A stretch of DNA of 45,055 nt from Bacillus sp. MM2020_1 (GCA_011250595.1 JAANMP010000038.1:1-45055), one strand, 5' to 3'; shown: positions 8,152 through 16,872, counted from the stretch's first letter. Program-made: numbers and translations. Notes: generated by a model not told the origin, from the letters alone.

Positions 8152-8670
8152 ATGGATAAAAAAATTATTTATTGGAGTTTGTTTCATCATGGACCATGGA
8201 AAATGTATCTTGCCGCAACGGTAGACGGACTTTGTTATGTAGGTTCCAATCATAAGGATATGGAAGAACTGGTGAATTGGGTCCAAAAAAAACTTCCGCA
8301 TCACTTATTAGAGCAGAATGATAAAAAATTAAAACCCTATGTAGACGAATTCACTGAGTATTTTGACGGGAAGCGCATGTCATTTAGCTTTCCAACCGAT
8401 TTTCACGGAACTCCCTTTCAACAATCAGTTTGGAATGCTTTAAACAATATTCCATTTGGCAGTACACATACGTACTCCGAAGTTGCTGATATCCTGCAAA
8501 AACCGAAATCGGTACGTGCCGTAGCTGCTGCCATCGGGGCGAACCCTATCTTAATAACGGTCCCTTGTCATCGTGTAATTGGTAAGAACGGAAAGTTAAC
8601 TGGTTTTCGGGGCGGATTGGAGATGAAGGAAAAACTGTTGGCAATTGAAAAGCACCATATTATTCCATAA
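8152..8670 (+). CDS. ogt: Methylated-DNA--protein-cysteine S-methyltransferase
   Basis: DNA repair protein of 172 residues that transfers the alkyl group of O6-methylguanine to its own cysteine. The acceptor motif is present as TVPCHRVIG, followed by GKLTGFRGGLEMKEKLL. The helix-turn-helix part (FQQSVWNALNNIPFGSTHTY, then SEVADILQKPKSVRAVAAAIGANP) matches the family. The N-terminal 70 residues form the usual ribonuclease-H-like domain. The ATG at 8152 follows TTGGAG by nine bases. It lacks an Ada-type phosphotriester domain, so it is the constitutive Ogt/AdaB kind. It is transcribed convergently with the SpoIID-type gene and shares its terminator. Confidence 0.96.
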   Translation: MDKKIIYWSLFHHGPWKMYLAATVDGLCYVGSNHKDMEELVNWVQKKLPHHLLEQNDKKLKPYVDEFTEYFDGKRMSFSFPTDFHGTPFQQSVWNALNNIPFGSTHTYSEVADILQKPKSVRAVAAAIGANPILITVPCHRVIGKNGKLTGFRGGLEMKEKLLAIEKHHIIP

Positions 8671-8676
8671 AAAAAC

Positions 8677-8701
8677 AAAGGCAGATGGTTGATCTGCCTT
8701 T
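8677..8701. terminator. Two-way terminator between ogt and the SpoIID-type gene
   Basis: AAAGGCAGA and TCTGCCTTT arms surround a seven-base loop. TTTTATTTTAT follows on the plus strand, and TTTGTTTTTTT on the minus strand. Confidence 0.88.
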
Positions 8702-10893
8702 TATTTTATATATTTACTTGAAACATAACCTGTGGTTTTGTCGTATTTGATTTTTTTCCAAGAACCATTTGTTGAGACAATGGTCACAGATTGATTTTTC
8801 TTTAATGTACCAATGACTTTACTCTTGGTTGAGGCTGTAGCTCGTACATTTAGTCTTGATGCCGTCACTTTTCCTGTTTTTGTTTTTACAACTTTTTTTA
8901 CATTAAATGTTGTTGTAGCGCTCGACCGATTTTTATTTCTGTCTGATGCTGAGATGACAATGGAGTATTTTCCATTCCCTAGCGAAGCTGTGCTGTAACC
9001 AAGGTTAGTTGTACCTGCTTTTGTTGAAACGTCTTTTTTCAAGTAACTCAGGGTTCTTCCACTGCTATTCTTTATATAGACGGTAACATTTGCGGTCTCA
9101 TTTGTCTTAAAAGAAATGGCGCCTTTATTTTTATTGTTGTCAACACTTACCTTAACACTGGTTAATTTTGGTGCAGTCATATCTTTTTTTAGTTCAAAGG
9201 AAGGCAGTGTCGAAGATTTGTTATTACTCAGGTCGACAGTAATAATCCCTACATAATATTTTCCGTTTGGTAAAGAATTAATATTATATTCTTTCTTAAC
9301 GACCCCTGCATTTGTTAGCGCATCTTTTGTCAAATAGATAATCTTACCCTTACTGTCTTTAAGGTAAACTGTTACTTCTGCTTTCTCGTTAAATTGAAAC
9401 GAGATTAATGCTTTATTCTTCGTGTAATCAACACTAACTTTTACTTCACTTATTTTTGGAGCGAGTTTGTCTGAAATCGGTGCTGGTACCACTATTGGTT
9501 CAGTTGGCACTTGCTCCTTCGTTCCTTCAGGAAGTTGTCCAGTTTGATCCTCTGTTACTGGTTCCACCGGTACTTCAGTTACTGGTTCCGTCGGTTCTAC
9601 AGGTACTTTGACAACTGTTACTGGTCGCTCACTATATTCTTTAACAATAGCCGCTCCTTCATAATAGAAGGCAAGAATCTCATCGTATTTTTGATGCGCA
9701 ATCTCGGCACGGTTCTCTGCACCCCATTGACTTAACCCAACGCCATGACCGTCACCAAGTCCTTTGACTGTAATGGTTTCGTCGTTCTCTGTTTTGTTCG
9801 TTACTAGATAGCTCTTCATGATTCGATTGCCAACCATAGCACGGATTTGCGAGGCTGCTACATTTTTGTATTCTATCTTTTGTGGAATAAAAGAACCTTT
9901 TTCGTCCACTTTATCTTTTGTGAAAAATTCAACCGTAATATCTCCTTTAGAGACACGACCTCCTGATGTAGGGGTGTGTAACGATAAAACAGGGATATCC
10001 GTTATTTTAATTTCTTTCCCAGCATAGCCATGGGTTGCCATCCATGCTTTAATCGTGTTTGTTATGGTTGTATCGTTTTCCTTCATTTGACTCCATGTCA
10101 AATTGGCAGGGGTAAACTGTTGTTTCTTCACAGAAAATTCCCAGGCTGTTTTGGCATCATACTCATCTTCTTTAATGGTCAAGTAGGAGACAGGTGCGGA
10201 TCCCCAGATATTTGCATTCGATTCTGTTTTCCCGCCATTACTGGCAGAGAAAACGGCACTGATTAAGCGTCCGTTTACCTTTAATACTTCCCCTTTTGTC
10301 TCGTCTACTGCCGCAGTGCTGTTTGGATGCCAATTATATCCACCATATACTTGGTAGTTGATGGTATCATCAATCGTTACCGATTGGTAAGATAAAGCAT
10401 ATGTTCGAGCAGCTACTGCTTGCGTTTTTAAGGCTTCTCGGTGCCATTCAGCATACATTTCAGCAGGTACAACACCTTTTAAATAATCCTCAATAAAGAT
10501 CTCGTTAATAGGACGAACATACTTTGAATTCTCAAGGATAAATTGGAATGAACCTAGATAATTACGATTATTAATTGCTAGATAGTTAGTTTCATTAAGT
10601 GGTAATAGCTTTACTGTGTCTGAAGTAAAAAGTGGTGTTGTCCCATCTAATATAGTTATTTTGTTATTATTATATTTTACGATATAGGACTTTCCGGTTG
10701 TTAAGCGGACAATTGATTGGTCTATTAAATATTCTCCTGTGGGTTTTATCGTTACCTCTGTTTTATTGCCAAGATAATTAACCAGCTTTACTGTTATCTT
10801 TGGTTCTAGTTTTTCAGCTGATACACTTGGAATGAGTACATTTATTAATAATAATAAGGCCAGAAAACAGGCGCCCAATTTTTTCAATATCAT
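8701..10893 (-). CDS. Secreted SpoIID/LytB-domain protein with Ig-like repeats and SH3 domain
   Basis: Exported cell-wall protein, 730 residues. The signal peptide ends near VSA at residue 26. The SpoIID/LytB region spans about residues 125-420, with EDYLKGVVPAEM, EALKTQAVAARTYALS and GDGHGVGLSQWGAEN. SpoIID enzymes are lytic transglycosylases acting on peptidoglycan, so wall remodelling is expected. A Pro/Val/Glu-rich linker with VEPVTE-type repeats follows (about 430-475). Then come two homologous Ig-like repeats, each starting APK(I/L)..VKVSVD and holding NGKY(Y/S), and a C-terminal bacterial SH3 domain (SRLNVRATAS to TTGYVSSKYIK). The ATG at 10893 is only two bases from the GGAG site. A TTG at 10887 gives better spacing and the neater start MKKLGACFLALL. 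Confidence 0.93.
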   Translation of the reverse strand: MILKKLGACFLALLLLINVLIPSVSAEKLEPKITVKLVNYLGNKTEVTIKPTGEYLIDQSIVRLTTGKSYIVKYNNNKITILDGTTPLFTSDTVKLLPLNETNYLAINNRNYLGSFQFILENSKYVRPINEIFIEDYLKGVVPAEMYAEWHREALKTQAVAARTYALSYQSVTIDDTINYQVYGGYNWHPNSTAAVDETKGEVLKVNGRLISAVFSASNGGKTESNANIWGSAPVSYLTIKEDEYDAKTAWEFSVKKQQFTPANLTWSQMKENDTTITNTIKAWMATHGYAGKEIKITDIPVLSLHTPTSGGRVSKGDITVEFFTKDKVDEKGSFIPQKIEYKNVAASQIRAMVGNRIMKSYLVTNKTENDETITVKGLGDGHGVGLSQWGAENRAEIAHQKYDEILAFYYEGAAIVKEYSERPVTVVKVPVEPTEPVTEVPVEPVTEDQTGQLPEGTKEQVPTEPIVVPAPISDKLAPKISEVKVSVDYTKNKALISFQFNEKAEVTVYLKDSKGKIIYLTKDALTNAGVVKKEYNINSLPNGKYYVGIITVDLSNNKSSTLPSFELKKDMTAPKLTSVKVSVDNNKNKGAISFKTNETANVTVYIKNSSGRTLSYLKKDVSTKAGTTNLGYSTASLGNGKYSIVISASDRNKNRSSATTTFNVKKVVKTKTGKVTASRLNVRATASTKSKVIGTLKKNQSVTIVSTNGSWKKIKYDKTTGYVSSKYIK

Positions 10894-10997
10894 TCTCCGT
10901 TCATTTAAGGATGAAGTACTTATATTAGAATATTACAGTATAAAACTATTAGTTTACTACTTGTTAATATTGGTAAGAAACATAAGGAAATAAAAAA

Positions 10998-11023
10998 TTA
11001 AAAAACCTCACCAATTTGGTGAG
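10998..11023 (-). terminator. Terminator of the M15 peptidase gene
   Basis: CTCACCAA and TTGGTGAG arms (11007-11023) around one base. The minus strand continues GGTTTTTTAATTTTTT. Confidence 0.88.
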
Positions 11024-11055
11024 TTCAAGCTTAAAAAGTCCAATTTAGTAATGCG

Positions 11056-12030
11056 CTAATATTTAATCCATTTTGCTCCAAAAGAAGTATGTATCAAGTA
11101 CCATCCGTTCCCGCTTTTCTTCATAACCTTTACTGTTTGCGGGGGAAGCAAGCCACTTTTTTTCGATAAAAGACTCTGCTGATCAAATAAATTAACTTTA
11201 TATTTAATCTTAAGATTTGAAATGACTGGTAGAAAAGGTAGCACGGTTAGGTTTTTATTTCCACTCTTTATCCACCCAAACCGGTTTCCGTACTTAATTT
11301 TATACCAATCACCAGATTTTGCAGTAATTACAACATTATCCTTCAAAATGACCTTCCCTATTTTTGCTGCATCATGATATGGGAAGTTTTTTACATCGAG
11401 ACCAGATTTGATTGTAATCTTGCCTTTTATTAGATATGTAGTTTGTACTGGTGAAGGTAAGACCGCTTTTAGTTTTGGGAGACTTGTACTAATTAATTCA
11501 TGATGAACTCCATCCCTGCTAGTACTAATAAATTTAAGACCTGCTTGCTTGGCTACTTTTTCTAGTGAAGAATTTACATAGTGTAATCCATTTAAAGGCT
11601 TCCCTTTTTTATCAAGAACAATTGCATCAAATGCTATACCTCTTGAATGCGGAGCTTTTGCACTAGGCTTAGCAACCAAAGACCCCAGCTCATGCTTGCT
11701 TCTTTCAGACCTTTTACACGCAGACGTTTTACCTGTAACAATTTCATAAAAATGTTTTTGATACTGATAAGGCCGATAGGCGGATTTGTATTTAATTTTC
11801 CAGCCCTTTGCTTTAAGTAATTTTTCATAATTAATTTTTGCCGATAGAAGTTTTGGATGAACATTTTCCCAGATGACCATTTCCCCCTTGTCCATTCTTA
11901 TCGCGAGAGGATCAGTTAAAGGGGTTATCCCTTTGCATGTAGCACCCAGTGCCTTCTCAGCAGGAATTATTATTGGAAAAAATAAACCTAACACAACAAT
12001 AATAACAGTCATTTTGACAATAAATTTCAT
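11056..12030 (-). CDS. Secreted M15 family D-Ala-D-Ala peptidase with SH3 domains
   Basis: Exported zinc peptidase of 324 residues, probably a carboxypeptidase trimming peptidoglycan stem peptides. The N-terminal hydrophobic segment (about residues 5-24) is a signal peptide. The VanY/M15 domain covers about residues 40-190, with SAYRPYQYQKHFYE, then APHSRGIAFDAI supplying the zinc His and Asp, and DGVHHELIST supplying the catalytic and third metal residues. After it come two SH3-like modules: one at about 200-260 (IKSGLDVKNFPYHDAAKIGK, then GDWYKIKYGNRFGWIKSG), and a weaker one ending in GNGWYLIHTSFGAKWIKY. GGGGAGG five bases before the ATG fixes the start. It precedes the SpoIID-type gene in the same direction but has its own terminator. 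Confidence 0.92.
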   Translation of the reverse strand: MKFIVKMTVIIVVLGLFFPIIIPAEKALGATCKGITPLTDPLAIRMDKGEMVIWENVHPKLLSAKINYEKLLKAKGWKIKYKSAYRPYQYQKHFYEIVTGKTSACKRSERSKHELGSLVAKPSAKAPHSRGIAFDAIVLDKKGKPLNGLHYVNSSLEKVAKQAGLKFISTSRDGVHHELISTSLPKLKAVLPSPVQTTYLIKGKITIKSGLDVKNFPYHDAAKIGKVILKDNVVITAKSGDWYKIKYGNRFGWIKSGNKNLTVLPFLPVISNLKIKYKVNLFDQQSLLSKKSGLLPPQTVKVMKKSGNGWYLIHTSFGAKWIKY

Positions 12031-12383
12031 TTTTCCTCCCCTTATGTCGTTTTCTGATTAAATATGACTCTATTATTATATCAATATTTACAAAATAATC
12101 TATAATTTAACAAGGAAAAAATACCCATACCCACATGCCACATTTCAATGAACAATGGTTCAAGAAAATAAATTTTCCGACAAATATCTGCATATTTCGA
12201 GTTGAGTCAGCAGACAAAACCAAAATATGATATAATATTTATAAACGTACTGATTTTCAGAGAGCACTGTATAGGCAAATACTCCTAATCAGATGAAATC
12301 ACAAAATTTCTTACTCACCTGTCTCATTGAAATTCATCTTTATGAATCGGCAAATGAAATGAAAATATAGAAAGGGTGTTTTT
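12031..12383. other. 353-base intergenic region with promoter and leader
   Basis: Divergent upstream region of the M15 gene and the 141-residue gene. It holds the extended -10 at 12228-12236 and a leader of about 140 bases with a small hairpin near 12330-12350 (ATTCAT, CTTT, ATGAAT). I see no riboswitch or T-box motif in that leader. Confidence 0.5.
12228..12236 (+). promoter_or_regulatory. Extended -10 promoter of the 141-residue gene
   Basis: TGATATAAT is an exact extended -10 (TG-n-TATAAT). No clear -35 lies 16-18 bases upstream. Confidence 0.55.
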
Positions 12384-12809
12384 ATGGAAAATTTTATTGA
12401 AACTGTTTATTTCTTAGAAAATCCTGAAAAGAATATTATTAAATTTGCAACTGGCACCCAGCTGCGCTATGAGGATGTAATAAAAGAGGTTTTTGGAGTT
12501 GCATGTATCAATGATTTGCATATGATGATCCAATATAACAAGAGTTTTCAGACAAGCATATGTAACAGTCATGGAATTAGCGAAAAGAAAATAACTCTTG
12601 ATAAAATCCTTCGTGTTGCTTCAAAAATAGACATGCTTCAACTAAAGAACCAGTTAATCAATCAAAAGACTAATAGTTTGGATGAGGAACCCGAAGACGG
12701 CAACTTCCCCATCACATGCCCTTTTAATGACACAATCAAGCTTCAAGAAGGTATCTTTCAATGGGATGATAATAACTTTTCCTATAATGCTGTAAAACCT
12801 GGTGCCTGA
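12384..12809 (+). CDS. Protein of unknown function whose end lies in a dispersed repeat
   Basis: A 141-residue soluble protein I do not recognise. It begins MENFIETVYFLENPEKNIIKF and shows mixed helix and strand character without a signal peptide or membrane segment. AAAGGGTG stands six bases before the ATG, and an extended -10 lies about 150 bases upstream, so it is probably expressed. The last codons and the stop (Gly, Ala, TGA) are supplied by the dispersed 13-bp repeat at 12801-12813. The insertion may therefore have trimmed or replaced the original C-terminus. It stands alone and converges on the NADH dehydrogenase gene. Confidence 0.65.
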   Translation: MENFIETVYFLENPEKNIIKFATGTQLRYEDVIKEVFGVACINDLHMMIQYNKSFQTSICNSHGISEKKITLDKILRVASKIDMLQLKNQLINQKTNSLDEEPEDGNFPITCPFNDTIKLQEGIFQWDDNNFSYNAVKPGA

Positions 12810-12813
12810 CACC
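12801..12813 (+). repeat. Dispersed 13-bp repeat, copy 5, overlapping a gene end
   Basis: GGTGCCTGACACC. Its internal TGA is the stop codon of the 141-residue gene. Confidence 0.85.
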
Positions 12814-12850
12814 TTTATCTTTGATAACTGATGCGTTAGGATTTCATGAA

Positions 12851-12886
12851 AAAACCCTCAGGATTATCCATCCTTGCGGGTTTTTA
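12851..12886. terminator. Terminator between convergent genes
   Basis: AAAACCC and AGGAT pair with ATCCT and GGGTTTT across a small internal loop. T runs follow on both strands. It serves the 141-residue gene, and perhaps also the NADH dehydrogenase gene on the minus strand. Confidence 0.75.
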
Positions 12887-12983
12887 TCACTTAACTATTT
12901 CATTTTTCCTTTTACCGCAAAAATCCACCCTTATACCAAAATCCCTTTTCAGCACAGCAAATGTTGTGAGCAACTAGCTAAAA

Positions 12984-14171
12984 TTAGTTTTTCCATTGTT
13001 TGCGAACTAGTTGCAAACCGCCTAACATAAAACAATAGCGCATTTCGATCATCCATTTCATCAATGCAGCAAAATGTCCGCTGATATGATGATCATAAAC
13101 TGTCCCCGTAGCATTACCTTTTCCTAATGACATAACGGTTCCACGATGAATATAGTGGAACGGTTTAGTAGGCTGACCATAAATTTTCATGGCCATATTA
13201 TAGGCACAATACTGTCCTTGTTGAATAGCAATTTGGGCGGTGGGTGGATACGGTTTACCTTTTTCATTTAAACTGACTGAGGCATCGCCGATCACATAGA
13301 CATCATGACAGCCAGGAACTTCACAAAACTCATTCAATTTGACTCTGCCATCTAACAATTCAAACCCTAGTCCGTCTAGAAGTGGATTCCCCATAACCCC
13401 GCCTGCCCAGATAAACGTGTCAGTCGGAACTCCAGTGCCATCTTCTAAAATAATCTTTCTATCCTCGACCCTCGTCACCTGTAGGCCGACTTTATATTCT
13501 ATATTCGTTTTTCGGAGTGAATTAACGGCATCAGAGACTATTGCTTCTGGAAAACCTTGAAGTATGCCTTGGTTTGGTTCTACAACAATAATGTTTACAT
13601 CATTAGGAACCACTTTAAAACGTTTGCACAGAATAGGGATACTATTAGTTAATTCATGGATAAACTCCATCCCTGTAAATCCTGTACCACCAATCACCAA
13701 GTTTAATTTTCCTGTTTGCTGCTGGCTAAATTCCTGAAACTTTTCTTCAATGTGTTTTCGCAAACGGTACGTTCCTTCCCAATTGAATAAAAAGAAGGCA
13801 TGTTCCTCTAATCCAGGGATGTTAAACGTTTTTGGAGTTCCGCCAATGCCCACAACTACGTAATCATAATTTAGAGTCTGATTTTTACATATGACCCGTT
13901 TCCGTTCTATGTCCAAACCGGTGACTTCATCTTGTATGAATGTGACTCGCTTGGGATCAATTAATTCCTGAATTGGCAGTTTAATTGATTCTGGATTCAC
14001 CGTCCCTGCTCCTGCTTCGTGTACCTTGGTCGTAAAATAGTGATAATCATTTTTATTGACCAAATAAATTTCAATTCGGGATGGATGCACTTTTTTCTGC
14101 AAAGTAACTGCGGTCATTAATCCCGCGTAGCCTCCGCCTAGGATTACCACTTTCTTTTTATCATAATCCAT
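12984..14171 (-). CDS. Type II NADH dehydrogenase-like FAD oxidoreductase (YutJ type)
   Basis: A 395-residue single-polypeptide flavoprotein expected to pass electrons from NADH to menaquinone at the inner face of the membrane. The N-terminal FAD site is KKVVILGGGYAGLMTA. The second nucleotide site lies near residue 160 (NLVIGGTGFTGMEF), and the C-terminal FAD motif is CHDVYVIGDASVSLN. It has the NDH-2 type hydrophobic C-terminal segment for membrane association. Size and layout fit B. subtilis YutJ/YumB relatives. The ATG follows GGAG by ten bases. It stands alone. Its role fits the other electron-disposal genes nearby (nitrate reductase and AdhE). The quinone substrate is inferred. Confidence 0.92.
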   Translation of the reverse strand: MDYDKKKVVILGGGYAGLMTAVTLQKKVHPSRIEIYLVNKNDYHYFTTKVHEAGAGTVNPESIKLPIQELIDPKRVTFIQDEVTGLDIERKRVICKNQTLNYDYVVVGIGGTPKTFNIPGLEEHAFFLFNWEGTYRLRKHIEEKFQEFSQQQTGKLNLVIGGTGFTGMEFIHELTNSIPILCKRFKVVPNDVNIIVVEPNQGILQGFPEAIVSDAVNSLRKTNIEYKVGLQVTRVEDRKIILEDGTGVPTDTFIWAGGVMGNPLLDGLGFELLDGRVKLNEFCEVPGCHDVYVIGDASVSLNEKGKPYPPTAQIAIQQGQYCAYNMAMKIYGQPTKPFHYIHRGTVMSLGKGNATGTVYDHHISGHFAALMKWMIEMRYCFMLGGLQLVRKQWKN

Positions 14172-14306
14172 AGTTTGCTCACTCCTTCACAATCTAACTT
14201 CTCTTATTATAGAGATAATTTACCAATTTGCGCAATAGATTAGAGGTAGAAATTTAACGATACACAAAAGTTTCATAATTTGCTCTGCTCTATAACTCTG
14301 ACAAAT

Positions 14307-14334
14307 AACCTCCCATTTACTGAAATGGGAGGTT
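14307..14334. terminator. Perfect 12-bp stem hairpin after the proline dehydrogenase gene
   Basis: AACCTCCCATTT (14307-14318) and AAATGGGAGGTT (14323-14334) around four bases. The T tail is weak on both strands, so it may be a terminator or an mRNA-stabilising end. It lies about 30 bases past the stop at 14366. Confidence 0.65.
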
Positions 14335-14365
14335 GATAAATTTTGCTATCATAATTTAAAAATGT

Positions 14366-15349
14366 TTAGCGACGCTTTTTCTTTTCAGCCTTTGTTAATC
14401 TTCCTAATATGAACGCACCTGCTGCTACACCGATGACAGTGTTTGTTTTTTTATTAAAGACTTGCTTAGCCACAAGATTTAGGTTTTGCGGTCTTTCTGC
14501 TAGTCGTCTCATGAAATAACCGTACCAATCATTGCCGAAAGGAACATAGGTACAGAAATTATAGCCTTCACTGGCTAATTGCAGTTGCATTTCTTTTCTA
14601 AAACCATAAAGCATTTGAAATTCGAATTTATCATTTGGAATATCGTGCCTCTTAACAAATTCCTTAATATGGTTAATAATTCGATGATCATGCGTCGCAA
14701 TCGAAGTGAATTTACCATTTAGTAGATGCCACTCGGCAATTTTGATAAAGTTTTCATCAATATCCGCTTTATCTTGATAGGCAATTTCTTCTGATTCTTT
14801 ATAGGCACCTTTAACAAGACGAATCCGGAAATTTTTATATCTTTCAAGGTATTCTTGTGCTTTGTGGAAATAAGATTGAATAACCGTACCAACATTAGTA
14901 TATTCGAGTGACAGGTCGTCCAATAAATTAAAGGTGGGCTCTAGGTGTTTGAAGTCCTCCATATCAATATTGACAAAAATATCGTATCGATGTGCTCTAT
15001 CGACGATTTCTCTTACATTATTGAGACAAAATTGATAGTCAATATCTAATCCGACCTGTGTTGGTTTTAAGGAAATATGTGCATCCACTTTATTCTCCTG
15101 AATTGCTTCGATTACCTTAAGAATTTGTTCTTTCGCAGTAGTTGCTTCTTCTTCTTTAAAAACGAATTCCCCTAAATTATCAACAGTACAAGAGATTCCA
15201 TGAGCATTAAGCTCCTTAATACTTTTGATTACTTCTGGTATATTTGTACCAGCAACGACACTTTGTGCCCCTAGTTTTAAGCCGTATTTTTTAGCTGTAC
15301 TATTTAGAAATTGATTTTGTGATAAACCCATAAAAATATCTTTCAACAT
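14366..15349 (-). CDS. Proline dehydrogenase (FadM/PutB type)
   Basis: FAD enzyme of 327 residues that oxidises proline to pyrroline-5-carboxylate, the first step of proline use. The TIM-barrel motifs are visible: GISCTVDNLGEF, AHISLKPTQVGLD, FVNIDMEDF, RIRLVKGAYKE, IATHDH and FEFQMLYGF. The C-terminus carries CTYVPFGNDWYGYFMRRLAE, the conserved proline-binding and FAD-binding segment. Length is normal for the monofunctional Bacillus enzyme. There is no pyrroline-5-carboxylate dehydrogenase gene beside it, so it is not the putBCP arrangement. GGGG precedes the ATG by eight bases. A cre-like site overlaps its promoter, so CcpA repression is likely. Confidence 0.95.
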   Translation of the reverse strand: MLKDIFMGLSQNQFLNSTAKKYGLKLGAQSVVAGTNIPEVIKSIKELNAHGISCTVDNLGEFVFKEEEATTAKEQILKVIEAIQENKVDAHISLKPTQVGLDIDYQFCLNNVREIVDRAHRYDIFVNIDMEDFKHLEPTFNLLDDLSLEYTNVGTVIQSYFHKAQEYLERYKNFRIRLVKGAYKESEEIAYQDKADIDENFIKIAEWHLLNGKFTSIATHDHRIINHIKEFVKRHDIPNDKFEFQMLYGFRKEMQLQLASEGYNFCTYVPFGNDWYGYFMRRLAERPQNLNLVAKQVFNKKTNTVIGVAAGAFILGRLTKAEKKKRR

Positions 15350-15381
15350 AGCGATTACCCCTTGCTGTTGTTTTTAATTTT

Positions 15382-15400
15382 ATTATAGCATACGCTTTCA
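15382..15400 (-). promoter_or_regulatory. Extended -10 promoter and overlapping cre site of proline dehydrogenase
   Basis: The minus strand holds TGCTATAAT, an exact extended -10. Overlapping it, TGAAAGCGTATGCT (15400-15387) matches the cre consensus at 13 of 14 positions. CcpA bound here would exclude RNA polymerase. Confidence 0.6.
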
Positions 15401-15432
15401 ATAAAGTTTATTTTGAGAATTTTCTAAAATAA

Positions 15433-15445
15433 GGTGCCTGACACC
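15433..15445 (+). repeat. Dispersed 13-bp repeat, copy 6
   Basis: GGTGCCTGACACC. It forms an inverted pair with the variant copy at 15518, the two flanking the narI terminator. Confidence 0.85.
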
Positions 15446-15473
15446 GCCCAGAATTCCGCTTTTAGACAAAAAT

Positions 15474-15498
15474 AAACAGCCAAAGTGGATGGCTGTTT
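15474..15498. terminator. Terminator of the nar operon
   Basis: AAACAGCCA (15474-15482) and TGGCTGTTT (15490-15498) form the stem. The minus-strand tail is ATTTTTG and the plus-strand tail is TTTTCTG. It lies about 35 bases past the narI stop. Confidence 0.85.
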
Positions 15499-15517
15499 TT
15501 TCTGTAGATTTTCTTAT

Positions 15518-15530
15518 GGTGTCGGGCACC
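15518..15530 (-). repeat. Dispersed 13-bp repeat, copy 7 (variant)
   Basis: GGTGTCGGGCACC differs from the others by one base (A to G at the centre). It lies three bases past the narI stop codon, in inverted orientation to the copy at 15433. Confidence 0.75.
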
Positions 15531-15533
15531 CAA

Positions 15534-16223
15534 TCAGCTCTTATCATACCCATTCCGGGAGCGGTATTGCTGTGGAGCCCTTGTCGGATAACGTGCCGGG
15601 AAGCTAAACATATGAACAAGCTGGGTAAATGGTATGGATGCGAATAGGAAGAATGACAAAACCACATGGATCTTAAATACGGTTGGTATCCCTAACATGA
15701 GTTCAGATAACGGTTGGAAGGTGAATAAACTCCGAAACCACGGACCAATCGTTAATCGATACTCATAGGCTACCACTGTATAGCTATAAATTAGTGTCAT
15801 ATAGGTGCCAAGGGCAGCAATTATGAGTAACAAAACAATCGTGAAATAATCTCCAAAGGTCGTATGAACGCGTACCTTCGGAAACGACAACTTCCGAATG
15901 ATCATCACCACCAAGCCAATGACAACCATTAGTCCTGCGATCCCACCCCCTGCAATTGCACCCATATGGTACAGATGTTCACCAACGCCTAGTGCTTCAT
16001 AGACTGCGATTGGAATCAAGACGCCCATTACATGACCAATAAAGGCAAAAATAATCCCATAATGAAAAAGGACGGAACCGAATCGCAGCCACTTTTTTTC
16101 AAAAATTTCTGTTGACGGGGCATACCAGCTTTTTCCTCGAAAAATAAAGCGATAAAAAGTTCCCACGATGAGAATGGTACCGCATATATAAGGAAAAATG
16201 GTCCACCAAAAAATCATTTCCAT
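15534..16223 (-). CDS. narI: Respiratory nitrate reductase gamma subunit (cytochrome b)
   Basis: Membrane subunit of 229 residues that takes electrons from menaquinol and passes them through two hemes b to NarH. Five hydrophobic helices are visible. Histidines suited to heme binding occur in VLFHYGIIFAFIGHVMG near residue 55, and in KIHVVLSFFLFASIPFTQLVH near residue 190. The C-terminus (MFSFPARYPTRAPQQYRSR) is typical of Bacillus NarI. Length is normal. It is the last gene of the operon, 46 bases after narJ, and is followed by the terminator and two dispersed repeats. Confidence 0.96.
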   Translation of the reverse strand: MEMIFWWTIFPYICGTILIVGTFYRFIFRGKSWYAPSTEIFEKKWLRFGSVLFHYGIIFAFIGHVMGVLIPIAVYEALGVGEHLYHMGAIAGGGIAGLMVVIGLVVMIIRKLSFPKVRVHTTFGDYFTIVLLLIIAALGTYMTLIYSYTVVAYEYRLTIGPWFRSLFTFQPLSELMLGIPTVFKIHVVLSFFLFASIPFTQLVHMFSFPARYPTRAPQQYRSRNGYDKS

Positions 16224-16269
16224 CTCCTACCTCCTTCTTAGACTTGCTTTGAAGTAACTGAGTAACTTA

Positions 16270-16872
16270 CTATCGATACATTACAGGGTAGGGAAGTTCA
16301 TCCAAGTCAGCTTCCTCACGTTCATTTTCCAAGAAAGCAATTTCCTCTTTTTCCGGTGCTGTAAAGACAAACATCATCAAAAGGTTAATGGCATTGTGAT
16401 ATGGATTGCTGCTGGGAAGATTGTTTAAAAGCCTATGGATGGCATAGGACAGACGGCGCCTAAGCCTGATTATATTTTCTTCCGCCGGTGCCACTGCCAA
16501 AAGTTCCAATAACATCGGGATATAATCTGCCAGTTCCTTCCCCTCATAATCAAAGCCTGCTTCGCAAATGAGCTTTTGTAATTTAATTAAGGCGGCACCA
16601 CGTTTCCGACTGTCTCCCAGCTCATGTGCGGTTAAATATAGACTCGTTTTTTCCTTATAATCAAATGTTTCCACATAAAGTTCTTGGAGTTTCTTTTGAC
16701 CCATTTCAAATAATGGGACAATTCTCTCCAAAATTTCCTTCCGCTGTGCTTCTTCGTGAATCTGTTCATTGACGAATTTTTCAATGATAGGGCGCTCTTC
16801 GAAAAATTCACCATTTGGATATTCCAAAATCCGGGACATGATTACTAAAAGGGCGGAGGATTCATTCATCAT
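16270..16872 (-). CDS. narJ: Nitrate reductase molybdenum cofactor assembly chaperone
   Basis: Cytoplasmic TorD/NarJ-family chaperone of 200 residues that keeps NarG open until the molybdenum cofactor is inserted. It is helical and shows the family pattern: [13 protein letters not shown] near the start, [20 protein letters not shown] in the middle, and a weakly conserved acidic tail ([19 protein letters not shown]). Its start codon overlaps the narH stop by four bases (ATGA), a sign of translational coupling. The length is close to that of other Bacillus NarJ proteins. Confidence 0.95.
   Translation of the reverse strand: MMNESSALLVIMSRILEYPNGEFFEERPIIEKFVNEQIHEEAQRKEILERIVPLFEMGQKKLQELYVETFDYKEKTSLYLTAHELGDSRKRGAALIKLQKLICEAGFDYEGKELADYIPMLLELLAVAPAEENIIRLRRRLSYAIHRLLNNLPSSNPYHNAINLLMMFVFTAPEKEEIAFLENEREEADLDELPYPVMYR

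Noticed and set aside
12240..12383. Riboswitch or T-box in the 140-base leader of the 141-residue gene
   Set aside because: No T-box GGTGG-type core, no known riboswitch motif and no terminator before the start codon.
14186..14192. Rex half site (TTCACAA) before the NADH dehydrogenase gene
   Set aside because: The opposite half has three mismatches and the sequence overlaps the ribosome binding site, so chance is enough.
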